From the NCBI RefSeq assembly GCF_003323745.1, contig NZ_QOIL01000034.1, forward strand, positions 18,498-82,497: a stretch of 64,000 nucleotides of DNA, written 5' to 3'. Shown here piece after piece: positions 8,268-17,563 of the stretch. Both the position numbers and the translations under genes were made by a program. Numbering within the stretch: the first letter of the stretch is position 1; the number at the start of each line of letters is the position of its first letter. The notes beneath the pieces were generated by a model that ran no database searches, was not told the DNA's origin, and saw only the letters and a list, made by a program, of their open reading frames with translations. The DNA is from Sphaerisporangium album. Its GTDB lineage: Bacteria; Actinomycetota; Actinomycetes; Streptosporangiales; Streptosporangiaceae.

Positions 8268-8447
8268 TACGGGTGTGATCATTTCGGCGCCAGCAGGCCC
8301 GCCACCTCCGCTGGGGCCGCTTCTGGAGCCTGGAGAATTTCCACAGCGGGGGACGCACAGGGAAGGGCGTGCCAGCGGAGCTGAAGGGCCGTAGCGCTGG
8401 CCGGTGCCCGCAGCCGCGACGCGGGCTGTCTCCTGCTCGTCAGAAAC

Positions 8448-8488
8448 ACCCAGCAGCACCCGTCCACGCTTCGGACAGGGTGCTGGGC
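8448..8488. other. Imperfect hairpin before the phage module
   Basis: CCCAGCAGCACCCGTCC pairs with GGACAGGGTGCTGGG across a 6-nt loop. Read on the minus strand it is followed by TGTTTCTG, so it could act as a minus-strand terminator shielding the regulator region from the phage genes or the reverse. The 412-bp stretch 8205-8616 otherwise holds only the operators. Confidence 0.4.
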
Positions 8489-8616
8489 CCGCCTGTCCGG
8501 GCCTTCGCATGTCACGGACTTCCTGGCCCCTCGGGACGGCCAGGGAGATGGGGAAGAGGGAAGGGCGGCGGGACGGCGACCCCGCCGCCCGCTCCGTCGG
8601 GAGGGCGGGGATCGCC

Positions 8617-9192
8617 ATGTCCGAGGTGCGAGGTGGGGACGGCCGTTACCACCGCGACCCCAGGACGGCCAAACGCGACGCCGAGGCATGCCGTCTACGC
8701 GCACGCGGCTACACCTACGAACAGATCGCCGTCGAGCTCAAGATGTCCGGCAAGGGCCGCGCGTACGACGCCGTGCAGCGCGCCCTGGCCGACACGGTCA
8801 GGGAGCCGGCCGAGGAGGTTCGCCAGCTCGAAGTCCTCCGCTTAGACGAGCTGTACCGCGCCGCCCTGGCGGTGATGGAGAACACGCATTACGTGGTGTC
8901 ACACGGCAAGATCGTGCGCCTCGGCGAGCCGTACATCGACGACGACGGCGAAGCCGCCGTGGATGACGACCAGGGCGCGCCCTTGGTCGACGACGCCCCG
9001 GTGCTCGCGGCGATCGACCGCATGCTGCGGATCCAGGAACGGCGGGCCCGTCTGCTGGGCTTGGACTCCCCGCAGCGGGTCAGCATCGACGCGCAGAACC
9101 TCGGCGACGACATCCGCGGCCTGATCTCCGCTCTCACCGGCGAGGACGACGATGACGACGCCGACGAAGAGGAGCCCGACGAGACCGGCTGA
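8617..9192 (+). CDS. terS: Probable terminase small subunit
   Basis: About 191 residues. The N-terminal part (DPRTAKRDAEACRLRARGYTY then EQIAVELKM) is a helix-turn-helix of the type used for packaging-site recognition. The middle is helical, and the C-terminus is strikingly acidic (EDDDDDADEEEPDE). The start at 8617 follows GGGAGGG; an in-frame Met at 8548 cannot be excluded. It overlaps the large subunit start by 41 bp, the usual terS-terL arrangement. Confidence 0.7.
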   Translation: MSEVRGGDGRYHRDPRTAKRDAEACRLRARGYTYEQIAVELKMSGKGRAYDAVQRALADTVREPAEEVRQLEVLRLDELYRAALAVMENTHYVVSHGKIVRLGEPYIDDDGEAAVDDDQGAPLVDDAPVLAAIDRMLRIQERRARLLGLDSPQRVSIDAQNLGDDIRGLISALTGEDDDDDADEEEPDETG

Positions 9193-10702
9193 CCTGGAAC
9201 GCATCCAGGCCGGCATCGACGAGCTGGTGCGCGCCGGAGACACCCGGCGCCTGCGCGCGGCGCAGCGACTGCTCACCAGCGCGGTCGATCGCAAGCGGGT
9301 CGCCGAGCGGGCCCGCAAGTACGTCCGCGACCCGATCGCCTGGGTGATCCGGCGGCTCAAGCAGATCGTCTGGAGCAAGCAGCAGGAGATTCTGCTTGCG
9401 GTCCGCGACCACCGGCGGGTGGCGGTGCGCAGCGGGCACGGCGTCGGGAAGTCGCACACCGCCTCCCTGGTGGCGGCGTGGTGGTTGGACACCCACGAGC
9501 CCGGGACCGCGTTCGTCGTCACCACCGCCCCGACCTTCCCCCAGGTGCGGGCAATCCTCTGGCGGTACATCCGGCGGATCCACAAGGCGGCGCGACTGCC
9601 GGGCAAGGTCAACCAAGTCGAGTGGCTGATCGACGACGAGCTCGTCGCGTACGGCCGGAAGCCAGCCGACCACGACGAGTCCGCGTTTCAGGGCATCCAC
9701 GCGGAATTCGTCTTAGTGATCATCGACGAAGCGTGCGGCATCCCCGAGCAGCTGTGGATCGCGGCCGACGCCCTGGCCACCGGGCCCGAGTGCCGCATCT
9801 TCGCGATCGGAAATCCGGACAACCCGGCGAGCCACTTCAAGCGGGTGTGCCTGCCGGGCTCGGGCTGGCATGTGATCGGCATCAGCGCGTTCGACAGCCC
9901 GAATCTGACTGGGGAGGCCGTCCCGCCGAAGGTCGGCAAGGCCTTGGTGAGCCGCGAGTGGGTCGAAGAGAAACGGCGGGAATGGGGCGAGGACAACCCC
10001 CTTTATCGCTCGAAGGTGCTCGGAGAGTTCAGCGAGGACAGCCAGTGGCAGGTCGTGCGCACCTCCGACGTCGCCGCCTGCCGCATCGACCTGGACAAGC
10101 CGTACGCGCCGGTGGAGCTGCTGCCGGTGGAGCTCGGCGTGGACGTCGGGGGCGGGCGAGACGAGACCGTGATCCGTGAGCGCCGCGGCCAGGTCGCCGG
10201 CCGCGAGTGGCGCGAGCACACCGACCGGCCCGAGGTCATCGCGCCGATGGTCCTGCAGGCCATCCGGGAGACCGGCGCCACCTCGGTCAAGATCGACTCC
10301 AACGGGGTCGGGTTCGGCGTCGTCGGCGAACTGCGCAACATGGCCGCCCGCGGCCTGCATACCGCGCGGATCTCCGCCGTGAACGTCAGCGAGGCCCCGC
10401 GCGACCCGGCCCGCTTCGCGAACCTGCGCGCCGAGATCTGGTGGTGCATCGGCCGCGAGCTGTCTGAGGCCCGCGAGTGGGACCTGTCCACCATGGACAA
10501 CGCTGACGACACCGTGGCCCAGCTGCTGGAACCGCAATGGAGCCTGGACCCCAAGGGCCGGGTCCTGGTCGAGAAGAAGGACGACATCATCGAGCGCCTC
10601 GGCCGGTCACCCGACAACGCCGACGCGCTGCTGCTGGCGTTCTTCTGCCCGGCCGACGCTGTAACCGACTACATGGAGCACCTGCTCAGGAGGGGGTCGT
10701 GA
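9152..10702 (+). CDS. terL: Phage terminase large subunit
   Basis: A 516-residue packaging motor. Walker A is SGHGVGKSH (about residue 93), Walker B is VIIDEACG (about residue 188), and the nuclease half begins with GVDVGGGRDETV (about residue 330) and contains the late DNADALLLAFF acidic segment. It would translocate concatemeric DNA into proheads by ATP hydrolysis and cut it. All key residues are intact, unlike the downstream portal gene. The stop overlaps the portal start with GGAGG just upstream. Confidence 0.93.
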   Translation: MTTPTKRSPTRPADLERIQAGIDELVRAGDTRRLRAAQRLLTSAVDRKRVAERARKYVRDPIAWVIRRLKQIVWSKQQEILLAVRDHRRVAVRSGHGVGKSHTASLVAAWWLDTHEPGTAFVVTTAPTFPQVRAILWRYIRRIHKAARLPGKVNQVEWLIDDELVAYGRKPADHDESAFQGIHAEFVLVIIDEACGIPEQLWIAADALATGPECRIFAIGNPDNPASHFKRVCLPGSGWHVIGISAFDSPNLTGEAVPPKVGKALVSREWVEEKRREWGEDNPLYRSKVLGEFSEDSQWQVVRTSDVAACRIDLDKPYAPVELLPVELGVDVGGGRDETVIRERRGQVAGREWREHTDRPEVIAPMVLQAIRETGATSVKIDSNGVGFGVVGELRNMAARGLHTARISAVNVSEAPRDPARFANLRAEIWWCIGRELSEAREWDLSTMDNADDTVAQLLEPQWSLDPKGRVLVEKKDDIIERLGRSPDNADALLLAFFCPADAVTDYMEHLLRRGS

Positions 10703-12915
10703 TGGCCTGGTGGCGCCGCCGTGTCCCCCCGGACGATGTGGAGAAGGCCGCCCCGCCTCCCCAGGCGCACATGGTGCCGCTGTCGGAGGTCGTCGCCGCG
10801 CTCACCCAACGGCCCCCTGCGGAGGCCGCCGCCGTCACGCCGATGCCGCGACCCGAGGGGTGGTTCGCCGCGCCGTTCGGCCCGGGGACGCCCCTGATCC
10901 CTGAGGCGATAAACCGGCCGCGCACCGACACCGGCCGGCCCGAACCTCGGCTGTGGGACTACCCCGTCAGCTGGAACCTGCAACCCGGCGGGCAACGCCT
11001 GGTGCCATGGGCCATCCTGCGCAGCGCGGCGGACGCGCCGGTGATCCGGCAGTGCATCCAGGTTCGCAAACGGGGCATCATCGACCTCGGGTGGGACATC
11101 ACCATCAGCCAGGACGCCGTAGAGGCTGCGCAGGCCGAGGGCACCAGCCGAGCCGACGCCGACAGCAGGCTACGTGATCGCTTCGCGGGGGATGTCGCCC
11201 GGCTGGTGGAGTTCTGGAAGGAGCCTGACCGGGGCAACGGGCTCGGCTTCGCCGCCTGGCTAAGCGCGCTCTTGGAGGAGCACCTGGTGCTCGACGCCGT
11301 GGCGATCTACCCGCGCATGACCTACGGCGGAGAGTTGTTCTCCTACGAGTTGATCGACGGCTCGACCATCAAGCCGCTGCTCACCGAGCGCGGCGGCCGC
11401 CCGCTTCCTCCCCACCCGGCCTACCAGCAGATCGTCAAGGGCTTCCCCCGCGGAGAGTTCACCGCGGCCGTCGCCGACGACGGCACCGTGCAAGGTCTGG
11501 CGGCTGACCAGCTCGTCTACGAGCGGTACAACGTCCGCACCTGGACCCCGTACGGCTACAGCCCGGTCGAGCAGGCGCTGATCGACATGGACATCTACCT
11601 CAAGCGGCTGGCGTGGATGCGGGATGAGTACACCCCGGGCGTGCAGCGCGAATCGTTCATGGTCAACAGCGGGACCGTGCACTGGTCGCCGGATCAGCTG
11701 CGCGAGTACGAGCGCGCCTTCAACGACGATGTCTCCAGTAACCGGGCGCGGTGGAGGTTCCTGCCCCCGGGCCTTCAGCCGGACGACTCGGCCGACCAGG
11801 GCGAGAGGTACAAGCCCGACTACGACCTGCACCTGATCAAGCTGGTCGCCTCGCATTTCGGGGTTCCTCTGCCCGAGCTCGGGTTCTCCGAGGCCAAGGG
11901 GCTCGGCAGCTCGGGGTGGAGCGAGGGCCAGGAGGCCGTTCAGCACCGCCAGGGCGTGCTACCCACGGCCCGATGGCTGGAGGCGCTGCTCACGGGCATC
12001 TCCCGCCGCTTCCTCGGCATGCCGCGCGAGCTGGAGTTCCGTTTCCTCGGCCTGGAGGACCAGGATGAGGAAACGGCCGACAAGATCGTGGAAGCGCGGG
12101 TGAAGTCGGGCCGGCTCACCTACAACGAAGGCAGGGATCAACTGGGCCTGCCGCGGTACGCGATCCCCGAGGCCGACCGGCCCGCCATCGTCACCAGCTC
12201 GGGCCTGGTCTTCCTGGAAGGGGCGCTGGCCACGCAGGAGGCGCAGCGCGCGGCCGGGGGACACGACCAGACCGCCCGCCCTGGCGCCCCAGGTGAGGAC
12301 CGGCCAGCGCAGGACCGGCCGCCAGCGAGCGATGCGGCCAAGGCCGAGCTGGCGACGTTCCGCCGCTGGGCCCGCAAGCACGTCGGCGCCGATCGGCGCT
12401 TCCAGTTCACCACCGAGCGCGACGTCGTGCTCACGCTCGCGCCCGACCTGGCCGACGACAACCGCGTCACCTGGAAGGCGGCGAGCCCGGCCCCAAAAGC
12501 CCGGTGGGCGGGCTGGGAGCATGACCAGGCCCTGGCCCGGCACTACGCCCCACTGATCGCCGACGCTCTCGCCGACGCGGTCGACGCCGAGCGGCTCGCC
12601 CGCGCCTGGCTCGCGGCGCGCGGCCAGAAGGCGGCCGACCCAGGGGACGCACGCTCCTGGCTGGACGCGCGCGGCATCTGGTCGCGCATCCGCGACGCCC
12701 TGGGGCGGGTGCTGCGCCGGCTGTGGCCCGAGGCATGGCACCTGGGCATCCGCGCGGCGCAGGCTGCGGCCACCAGCGCGCCCGTGGACTGGGTGCCTGG
12801 ACGCCCGGCGACCACGAGGCGGCCGCGCGGTTGTACTCCGGGCACCGCGGACTGCAGGACCTGCTGGACCGGGACGGCATCGAGACGATCCGCAGCGTTG
12901 CGGCCACCCGGATGA
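10702..12915 (+). CDS. Portal protein (portal-MuF fusion, frameshifted near its C-terminus)
   Basis: The N-terminal ~500 residues form a portal protein: YPVSWNLQPGG, a tower of helices with VIRQCIQVRKRGIIDLGWDI, and LIKLVASHFGVPLPELG followed by the GSSGWSEGQEA segment. Residues from about 540 on (ATFRRWARKHVG...) look like the linker of portal-MuF fusions. Around 12790 the family-like sequence moves to the -1 frame, so the last ~42 residues of this reading are frameshift garbage (PATTRRPRGCTPG). The ATG at 10702 follows GGAGGGGG; a GTG three bases upstream is possible. The portal forms the dodecameric DNA channel of the head. Confidence 0.88.
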   Translation: MAWWRRRVPPDDVEKAAPPPQAHMVPLSEVVAALTQRPPAEAAAVTPMPRPEGWFAAPFGPGTPLIPEAINRPRTDTGRPEPRLWDYPVSWNLQPGGQRLVPWAILRSAADAPVIRQCIQVRKRGIIDLGWDITISQDAVEAAQAEGTSRADADSRLRDRFAGDVARLVEFWKEPDRGNGLGFAAWLSALLEEHLVLDAVAIYPRMTYGGELFSYELIDGSTIKPLLTERGGRPLPPHPAYQQIVKGFPRGEFTAAVADDGTVQGLAADQLVYERYNVRTWTPYGYSPVEQALIDMDIYLKRLAWMRDEYTPGVQRESFMVNSGTVHWSPDQLREYERAFNDDVSSNRARWRFLPPGLQPDDSADQGERYKPDYDLHLIKLVASHFGVPLPELGFSEAKGLGSSGWSEGQEAVQHRQGVLPTARWLEALLTGISRRFLGMPRELEFRFLGLEDQDEETADKIVEARVKSGRLTYNEGRDQLGLPRYAIPEADRPAIVTSSGLVFLEGALATQEAQRAAGGHDQTARPGAPGEDRPAQDRPPASDAAKAELATFRRWARKHVGADRRFQFTTERDVVLTLAPDLADDNRVTWKAASPAPKARWAGWEHDQALARHYAPLIADALADAVDAERLARAWLAARGQKAADPGDARSWLDARGIWSRIRDALGRVLRRLWPEAWHLGIRAAQAAATSAPVDWVPGRPATTRRPRGCTPGTADCRTCWTGTASRRSAALRPPG

Positions 12916-13268
12916 ACGACCTGGCCGCCAAGCTCGCCCAGGCCGTGGATGAGGGCTGGTCGGCCGACCGGCTCGCGGACGAGATCCGCGGCATGCTGAG
13001 GCGGCCGGACCGCGCCGAAATGATCGCGACCACCGAGATCGCGCGGGTGGTGTCGACCGCGTCCCTGGAGCGCTACCGAGATGCCGGTATCGAGTTCGTG
13101 GAGTGGGATACCGCCTACGACGAGCGGGTCTGCCCGGTGTGCCAGGAGAACGAGGAGGCAGGTCCGGTGCGGATCGGTCAGGTCTTTCCAGGCGATGCGT
13201 TCGCGCCGCCGCAGCACCCCTGGTGCCGATGTGCGCCGCAGCCGGTACTGGAGGTCATCCCGGTGTGA
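12783..13268 (+). pseudogene. MuF-type head morphogenesis domain, out of frame with the portal
   Basis: Reads GAWTPGDHEAAARLYSG, then ATRMNDLAAKLAQAV and a Cys/His-rich end (DERVCPVCQENE ... PQHPWCRCAPQP), the hallmark of Mu gpF-like minor head proteins. No credible independent start exists. Inserting a single G in the run at about 12791-12793 (TGGGTGCC to TGGGGTGCC) joins it seamlessly to the portal as VDWGAWTPGD. Either the gene is broken or the assembly dropped a G. Confidence 0.75.
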
Positions 13269-13423
13269 CGGACCAAGATCGGCCCGAGGCAGGCTGCGCA
13301 TACCGGCCACTGTGTCGTCTGTTCAAACCCCCAGCATGCCTGGTCATCGACGTACCACTCGAACAAGGCCAGAGCTGGCAGGGCGGCGCAGTTGACGCAT
13401 TCGACGTCGCCAGGGTGGGCCAC
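13178..13423 (-). CDS. Possible small antisense zinc-ribbon protein
   Basis: An 81-residue minus-strand frame with ATG at 13423. It reads protein-like for its first 55 residues (ECVNCAALPALALFEWYVDD, later VCAACLGPI), with two CxxC pairs suited to zinc binding. The last 25 residues overlap the MuF domain antiparallel and look low quality. It would be the only minus-strand gene within the phage block. Unrecognised; could be a morphogenetic insertion (moron-type gene) or chance. Confidence 0.4.
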   Translation of the reverse strand: MAHPGDVECVNCAALPALALFEWYVDDQACWGFEQTTQWPVCAACLGPILVRHTGMTSSTGCGAHRHQGCCGGANASPGKT

Positions 13424-13524
13424 GACCTTCGCAGTACTCCCTCACGACGTCAGAGGTTAGGGATCGCAGGGTGAGGTGTTTTCCCTGCTCAAGCAGTTCT
13501 CATGTCAAATTTCCGGGGAGAAGC

Positions 13525-14961
13525 ATGGACATCACGCACGCCTACGCGGCGACCGTCACGAAGGCCGAGCGGGATGCCGCCGGCGACCTCATCGTGTACG
13601 GCAAGGCCACCGGGCCCGACATCGACCTCGACGCGCAGATCTGTGACCCGAAGTGGCTCAAGTCCGCGATGCCCAAGTGGATGACTTGGGGCAATTTGCG
13701 TGAAATGCACCAGCCGATCGCGGCCGGCATCGGCATCGAACTCGCCGCCGAGGGCGACGACTGGATGCTGAAGTCCAAGGTCGTGGACGACGGCACCGCG
13801 AAGAAGATCGAAGCCGGTGCCTTGAAGGGCTACAGCGTGGGCATCAAGAACGCGCAGGTCGTCAAGGACGCGCAGGCCCCGGGCGGGCGCATCGTCGGCG
13901 GTGAGATCGTCGAGGTGTCCTATGTGGACCGGCCGTGCAACCCGACCGCGACGATGGCGATCGCCAAGGCGGCCGGCGCGCAGGAGGTCCTGGCCCCCGT
14001 GGACACCGCCGGGCACCCCATCTTGGGCTCGGACGACCAGCAGGACGGGTTCGACCGTGCCCGGGCGGTGCGCTTGGTCAAGGCGATCGCCGCCGACGGC
14101 ACGGTGGACGAGCAGCCCGACATCGAGGGCGCCGCTCAGGCCATTGCGTTGATCGCGGGCCTGATTCAGGCCGAGGCGGCCGAGCTGGCCGCGGGGTGCT
14201 ACGACGAGACCTACGACATCAGTCTGCTGCTGCGGGCGGTGGAGGCGCTGAAGGTCTTCCTGGCGCGCGAGCGCGCGGGCACGGGTACGACGGCGATGAG
14301 CGAGACGGCCGGGTATCTCTCCCTGGCCGCAGGCGCCGACACGACCAAGGGCCCGGCCGGTGAGAGCGTCCCGGGCGCCGCCACGCTGGAAGGGCTGGCC
14401 TCGCAGGTCGCCGAACTCGGCGCGCTGGTCAAGCGCGCCTACTCCAAGACCCAGCGCGATGAGGCGGCCGGCAGCGGGGAGGCCCTGCCCGACGGGTCGT
14501 TCCCGATCAAGACCCGCGAGGATCTGAAGAACGCGATCGGGGCGGTCGGCCGCGCCAAGGACCCGGCCGCCGCGCGGAGGCACATCATCAGCCGGGCCCG
14601 CGCGCTGGAGGCCGCCGATCTGGTCCCGCAGGACTGGACCAAGGCCGCGGTGCCGGACACCATCAAGCTGAGCGAGATCGCCGATCTCGTGCGGGACGCC
14701 GTAGCAGAGGCCACACGTCCGCTGGAGGAGCGCGCCAAGACGCTCGAAGCGGAGCTGGCGAAGGTCAAGGCGACCCCGATTCCCGGCGGGCCGGTCATCA
14801 CCCGGACCGCCGTCACCACCCCCGCGCGAGGTGAGGCCGCCGACAAGGCCGCCTACTACCGGCAGCAGGCCGGCCAGGTCACCGACGCGCAGGCCCGGGC
14901 GGGCTACCTCAAGCTCGCCGCCGACGCCGAGCGCGGCCTGACCGCCGACGGCGGCAACTGA
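13525..14961 (+). CDS. Prohead protease-scaffold protein
   Basis: A 478-residue protein. The N-terminal ~160 residues resemble XkdF/S78-like prohead proteases: VYGKATGPDIDLD, a candidate His in NLREMHQP (about residue 60), a candidate Ser in LKGYSVGIKN (about residue 98), and VSYVDRPCNP. The remainder is Ala/Glu-rich and helical with a coiled coil near residues 400-425, suiting an internal scaffold removed during capsid maturation. GGGGAG precedes the chosen ATG. The capsid gene follows after 26 bp. Confidence 0.8.
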   Translation: MDITHAYAATVTKAERDAAGDLIVYGKATGPDIDLDAQICDPKWLKSAMPKWMTWGNLREMHQPIAAGIGIELAAEGDDWMLKSKVVDDGTAKKIEAGALKGYSVGIKNAQVVKDAQAPGGRIVGGEIVEVSYVDRPCNPTATMAIAKAAGAQEVLAPVDTAGHPILGSDDQQDGFDRARAVRLVKAIAADGTVDEQPDIEGAAQAIALIAGLIQAEAAELAAGCYDETYDISLLLRAVEALKVFLARERAGTGTTAMSETAGYLSLAAGADTTKGPAGESVPGAATLEGLASQVAELGALVKRAYSKTQRDEAAGSGEALPDGSFPIKTREDLKNAIGAVGRAKDPAAARRHIISRARALEAADLVPQDWTKAAVPDTIKLSEIADLVRDAVAEATRPLEERAKTLEAELAKVKATPIPGGPVITRTAVTTPARGEAADKAAYYRQQAGQVTDAQARAGYLKLAADAERGLTADGGN

Positions 14962-14987
14962 CCTTCAGCCAGCAAAGGAAGATCACC

Positions 14988-16658
14988 ATGCCTTACGCAG
15001 TTCCCACCCCGTCGGAGATGTTCTCCGACGCCACCTCCGGCGCCGAGGTGGCGCAGCGGTTCGAGACCTACAAGTCCGCGCTGTCGACGCAGCATGCGCG
15101 GGCGCAGTCCGGCGCCGAGGTGTTCATGCCCGGCGTGGGCATCGTCGCCGACGCCGGCCGCCAGGCCGAGCTGGTCGGCGCCCGCGTGGAGGCGATCACC
15201 AAGGGCCTGTCGGCCGATGCCCTGGCCGCCGTGCAGGGCGAGCTGGACGCGCTCAAGGCGGTCACCGCGGACATCGGCAAGGACTGGACGCTCACCAACC
15301 CCAACTCCACGGGCCTGGTCCCCTACGACCTGGAGGCGCCGGCCAAGCTGCTGGTGCCCCGGGCGACGCCGCTGCGCAACTCGCTGCCACGCAGCAAGGG
15401 GCAGGGCACGGCCCGCCAGTTCAAGCGGATCCTCGGCTGGTCCAACTCCGGCACCGGCGGCGTGGCCGACCAGATGGCGTTCATGGATTCGGGGTCGATC
15501 AGCACGGCGTTCGGGCCGGTCAACCTGCGCCGCGGCGCGAAGATCGCCTACACGTCGGATTCGAAGTCGGTCGCCTATGTCGAACAGGGCCTGTCCGACA
15601 GCGTGATCTGGAAGGCCCAGTTCGCCGGCCAGGGGTTCCAGGACATCCGCAGCCTGTCGCAGACGGCGCTGCTGTGGGCCACGCTCGGCGCCGAGGAGCG
15701 CGGCATCCTGCTGGGCCGCGGCGCCTCCGGCAACGGCTACGCCGGCGCCATCTCGGCACCGGTCATCTCCATCACCTCCTCGGCGAACGGCGGCGCGGTC
15801 GCGGCGGGCACCTACTACGTGAAGGTCACCGCGCGCGGCGGCGGCGGGGAGTCGGTGGTCTCCAACGAGGTCAACACCGGCGCCCTGTCCGGCGGGGCGA
15901 ACCAGTTCACCGTGACGGTCGCCACCGAACCCACCGGCGCGCTCGGCTACAACCTGTACGTCGGCACCGCCTCAGGGGCCGAGACGTTCGTCACCAGCTT
16001 CGCCGGGAACACGATCACGGTCCTGACCACCCCGGTCACGGGCGGCGCGGCCATGCCCGTCTCCGACGGCACGGCCAACGCCAACGGCTACGACGGGTTC
16101 CTCACCGTTCAGGCCGACCCGGCGGTGTCGGGGTACTTCAAGCGGCACAACGCCTCCATCGCCACCACCGGGGACGAGTTCCTCCAGGCCGCGTTCATCG
16201 GCATGTACGGGGCCAACGCCATCGGCAACGCCGACCGGCGGCTGGCCGACCCCGACGAGGTGTGGCTCGACGGGCAGATCAGGAAGGTGCTGGGCGACTA
16301 CCTGAAGAAGACCGCCACCAGCTCGGCGTACCGGATCGCGCTCACCGAGAGCGACGCCGCGGGCGGGGCGACCATCGGCTCGGTGGTCAACGCGATCGCC
16401 AACCAGGTCACCGGCAAGATGGTCGACCTGCAGGTGCATCCGTACATGCCGCTCGGCTGCGTGCTGATCCGCTCCCGGAGCCTCCCGGTGCCCGACTCGG
16501 AGGTGTCGAACACCTCCGAGATCGTCAACGTGCAGGACTACATGGCGATCGACTGGCCGGTTATCCAGTACACCTACGACTCCTCGACCTACATGTACGG
16601 ATCCCTGGTGCACTACGCGCCTGGATGGTCCGGTCTGGTCGTCGGCGTCCTGCCGTAG
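14988..16658 (+). CDS. Major capsid protein with Ig/FN3-like insertion
   Basis: A 556-residue HK97-fold-type capsid protein placed directly after the protease. Residues ~255-355 form a beta-rich insert (APVISITSSANGG ... YYVKVTARGGGGESVVSNEV ... GYNLYVGTASG) typical of surface-exposed immunoglobulin or fibronectin-type decorations. The C-terminal part (YMPLGCVLIRSRSLP) matches the conserved end of such capsids. The start follows AAAGGAAG. Terminated by a strong hairpin at 16691. Confidence 0.85.
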   Translation: MPYAVPTPSEMFSDATSGAEVAQRFETYKSALSTQHARAQSGAEVFMPGVGIVADAGRQAELVGARVEAITKGLSADALAAVQGELDALKAVTADIGKDWTLTNPNSTGLVPYDLEAPAKLLVPRATPLRNSLPRSKGQGTARQFKRILGWSNSGTGGVADQMAFMDSGSISTAFGPVNLRRGAKIAYTSDSKSVAYVEQGLSDSVIWKAQFAGQGFQDIRSLSQTALLWATLGAEERGILLGRGASGNGYAGAISAPVISITSSANGGAVAAGTYYVKVTARGGGGESVVSNEVNTGALSGGANQFTVTVATEPTGALGYNLYVGTASGAETFVTSFAGNTITVLTTPVTGGAAMPVSDGTANANGYDGFLTVQADPAVSGYFKRHNASIATTGDEFLQAAFIGMYGANAIGNADRRLADPDEVWLDGQIRKVLGDYLKKTATSSAYRIALTESDAAGGATIGSVVNAIANQVTGKMVDLQVHPYMPLGCVLIRSRSLPVPDSEVSNTSEIVNVQDYMAIDWPVIQYTYDSSTYMYGSLVHYAPGWSGLVVGVLP

Positions 16659-16690
16659 CAGAGCCACGCCAGGCAGCCCCTCCTGTCGTC

Positions 16691-16728
16691 GTGAGGCCCC
16701 GAGCGCTCCCCTGAGCCCGGGGCCTCAC
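16691..16728 (+). terminator. Hairpin terminator after the capsid gene
   Basis: An 11-bp perfect stem, GTGAGGCCCCG (16691-16701) and CGGGGCCTCAC (16718-16728), with a 16-nt loop. It would lower expression of downstream connector genes relative to capsid, a common phage arrangement. Confidence 0.7.
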
Positions 16729-16749
16729 CCATACCTCGAAGGAACCACA

Positions 16750-17088
16750 GTGCAGCAGCCCACCATCGGCGACATGGTCCACGTCCTGGTCGATCCCGCC
16801 GGCAACAACGGCAGCGACATCGCCGCCGGGATCGTCACCCGCGCCTGGGAGCCCATCAAGGTCAACAACCGGGGTGAGCGCGTCGACCGCCTTGACCCGG
16901 AGGACCTCAAGGAGGAGCCGGGGGTCCGCGACGCGTGGCTGATCAACGCCCGGGTGCAGTACGACACCAACCAGTCCGACTGGCTCACCTCGCTGACGCT
17001 GTACGCCGACGAGGACTCCGCGCGCGAGCGTTTCCCCGACCTGCCGCCCGCCGTCCCGCAGCGCGCGTTCTGGCCTCGGAGGGGTTGA
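16750..17088 (+). CDS. Hypothetical phage head-completion region protein
   Basis: 112 residues, GTG start after GAAGGA. IGDMVHVLVDPAGNNG and a later SLTLYADEDSARERFPDLP segment suggest a small alpha/beta structural protein. Not recognised. Its position right after the capsid and before the connectors suggests a head-associated or decoration role (inference). Confidence 0.7.
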   Translation: MQQPTIGDMVHVLVDPAGNNGSDIAAGIVTRAWEPIKVNNRGERVDRLDPEDLKEEPGVRDAWLINARVQYDTNQSDWLTSLTLYADEDSARERFPDLPPAVPQRAFWPRRG

Positions 17089-17090
17089 CC

Positions 17091-17315
17091 ATGGACCTGT
17101 CCGGACGCGCATCCGAGACGGCGCACTACGCCGAGTTGTTCGGCTTCGGGCACCTGCCGCCGCACCAGCAGGCCGTGGGCAAGCCGTGCCACGACCTCGC
17201 CATGCAGATGATCAAGGCGCTGCCGGACGGTCACCACCTCGCCGCCGGCCTGCACTCCCTGTTGCAGGCCAGGGAATCCTTCATCCGCGCCGCGGACGCC
17301 CGGAAACCCTCGTGA
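17091..17315 (+). CDS. Hypothetical phage protein
   Basis: 74 residues, mostly helical (LGFGH-like start region, MQMIKALPDGHHLAAGLHSLLQARESFIRAAD). CGGAGGGG precedes the ATG, which lies 2 bp after the previous stop. The length and helix-rich composition resemble the small Acb2-like family of phage cyclic-nucleotide sponges (helical, with H-rich loops), but this is only a resemblance. It overlaps the next gene by GTGA. Confidence 0.65.
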   Translation: MDLSGRASETAHYAELFGFGHLPPHQQAVGKPCHDLAMQMIKALPDGHHLAAGLHSLLQARESFIRAADARKPS

Positions 17316-17560
17316 GGGTCGTCGCCCCCGCCGCGGCGTGCGTCCAGGTCGATGGCCTGTCCGGGCGCCGCTACACCGCGCGCGACGGCATCTACGAAAC
17401 CTCCGAGCGCGACGGTCGCGCCCTGCTGGCGGCGGGAGGGTTCCTGCCGTCGCTGTCAGGCGCCACGTCCCGCTCCACCGGCTACCGGTGTCAGGCCTGC
17501 GGGTTCGGGGCGTTCATCAAAACCTGCAGCCGCTGCGGCGGCCTGTGCGAAAGGGAGTGA
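17312..17560 (+). CDS. Small zinc-ribbon phage protein
   Basis: 82 residues, GTG start overlapping the upstream stop. The C-terminal CQACGFGAFIKTCSRCGG holds two CxxC pairs 12 residues apart, a compact zinc ribbon. The N-terminal half (VDGLSGRRYTARDGIYETSERDGRALLAAGGF) suggests a small beta fold. Likely structural or connector associated; unrecognised. Confidence 0.65.
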   Translation: MRVVAPAAACVQVDGLSGRRYTARDGIYETSERDGRALLAAGGFLPSLSGATSRSTGYRCQACGFGAFIKTCSRCGGLCERE

Positions 17561-17563
17561 GCC

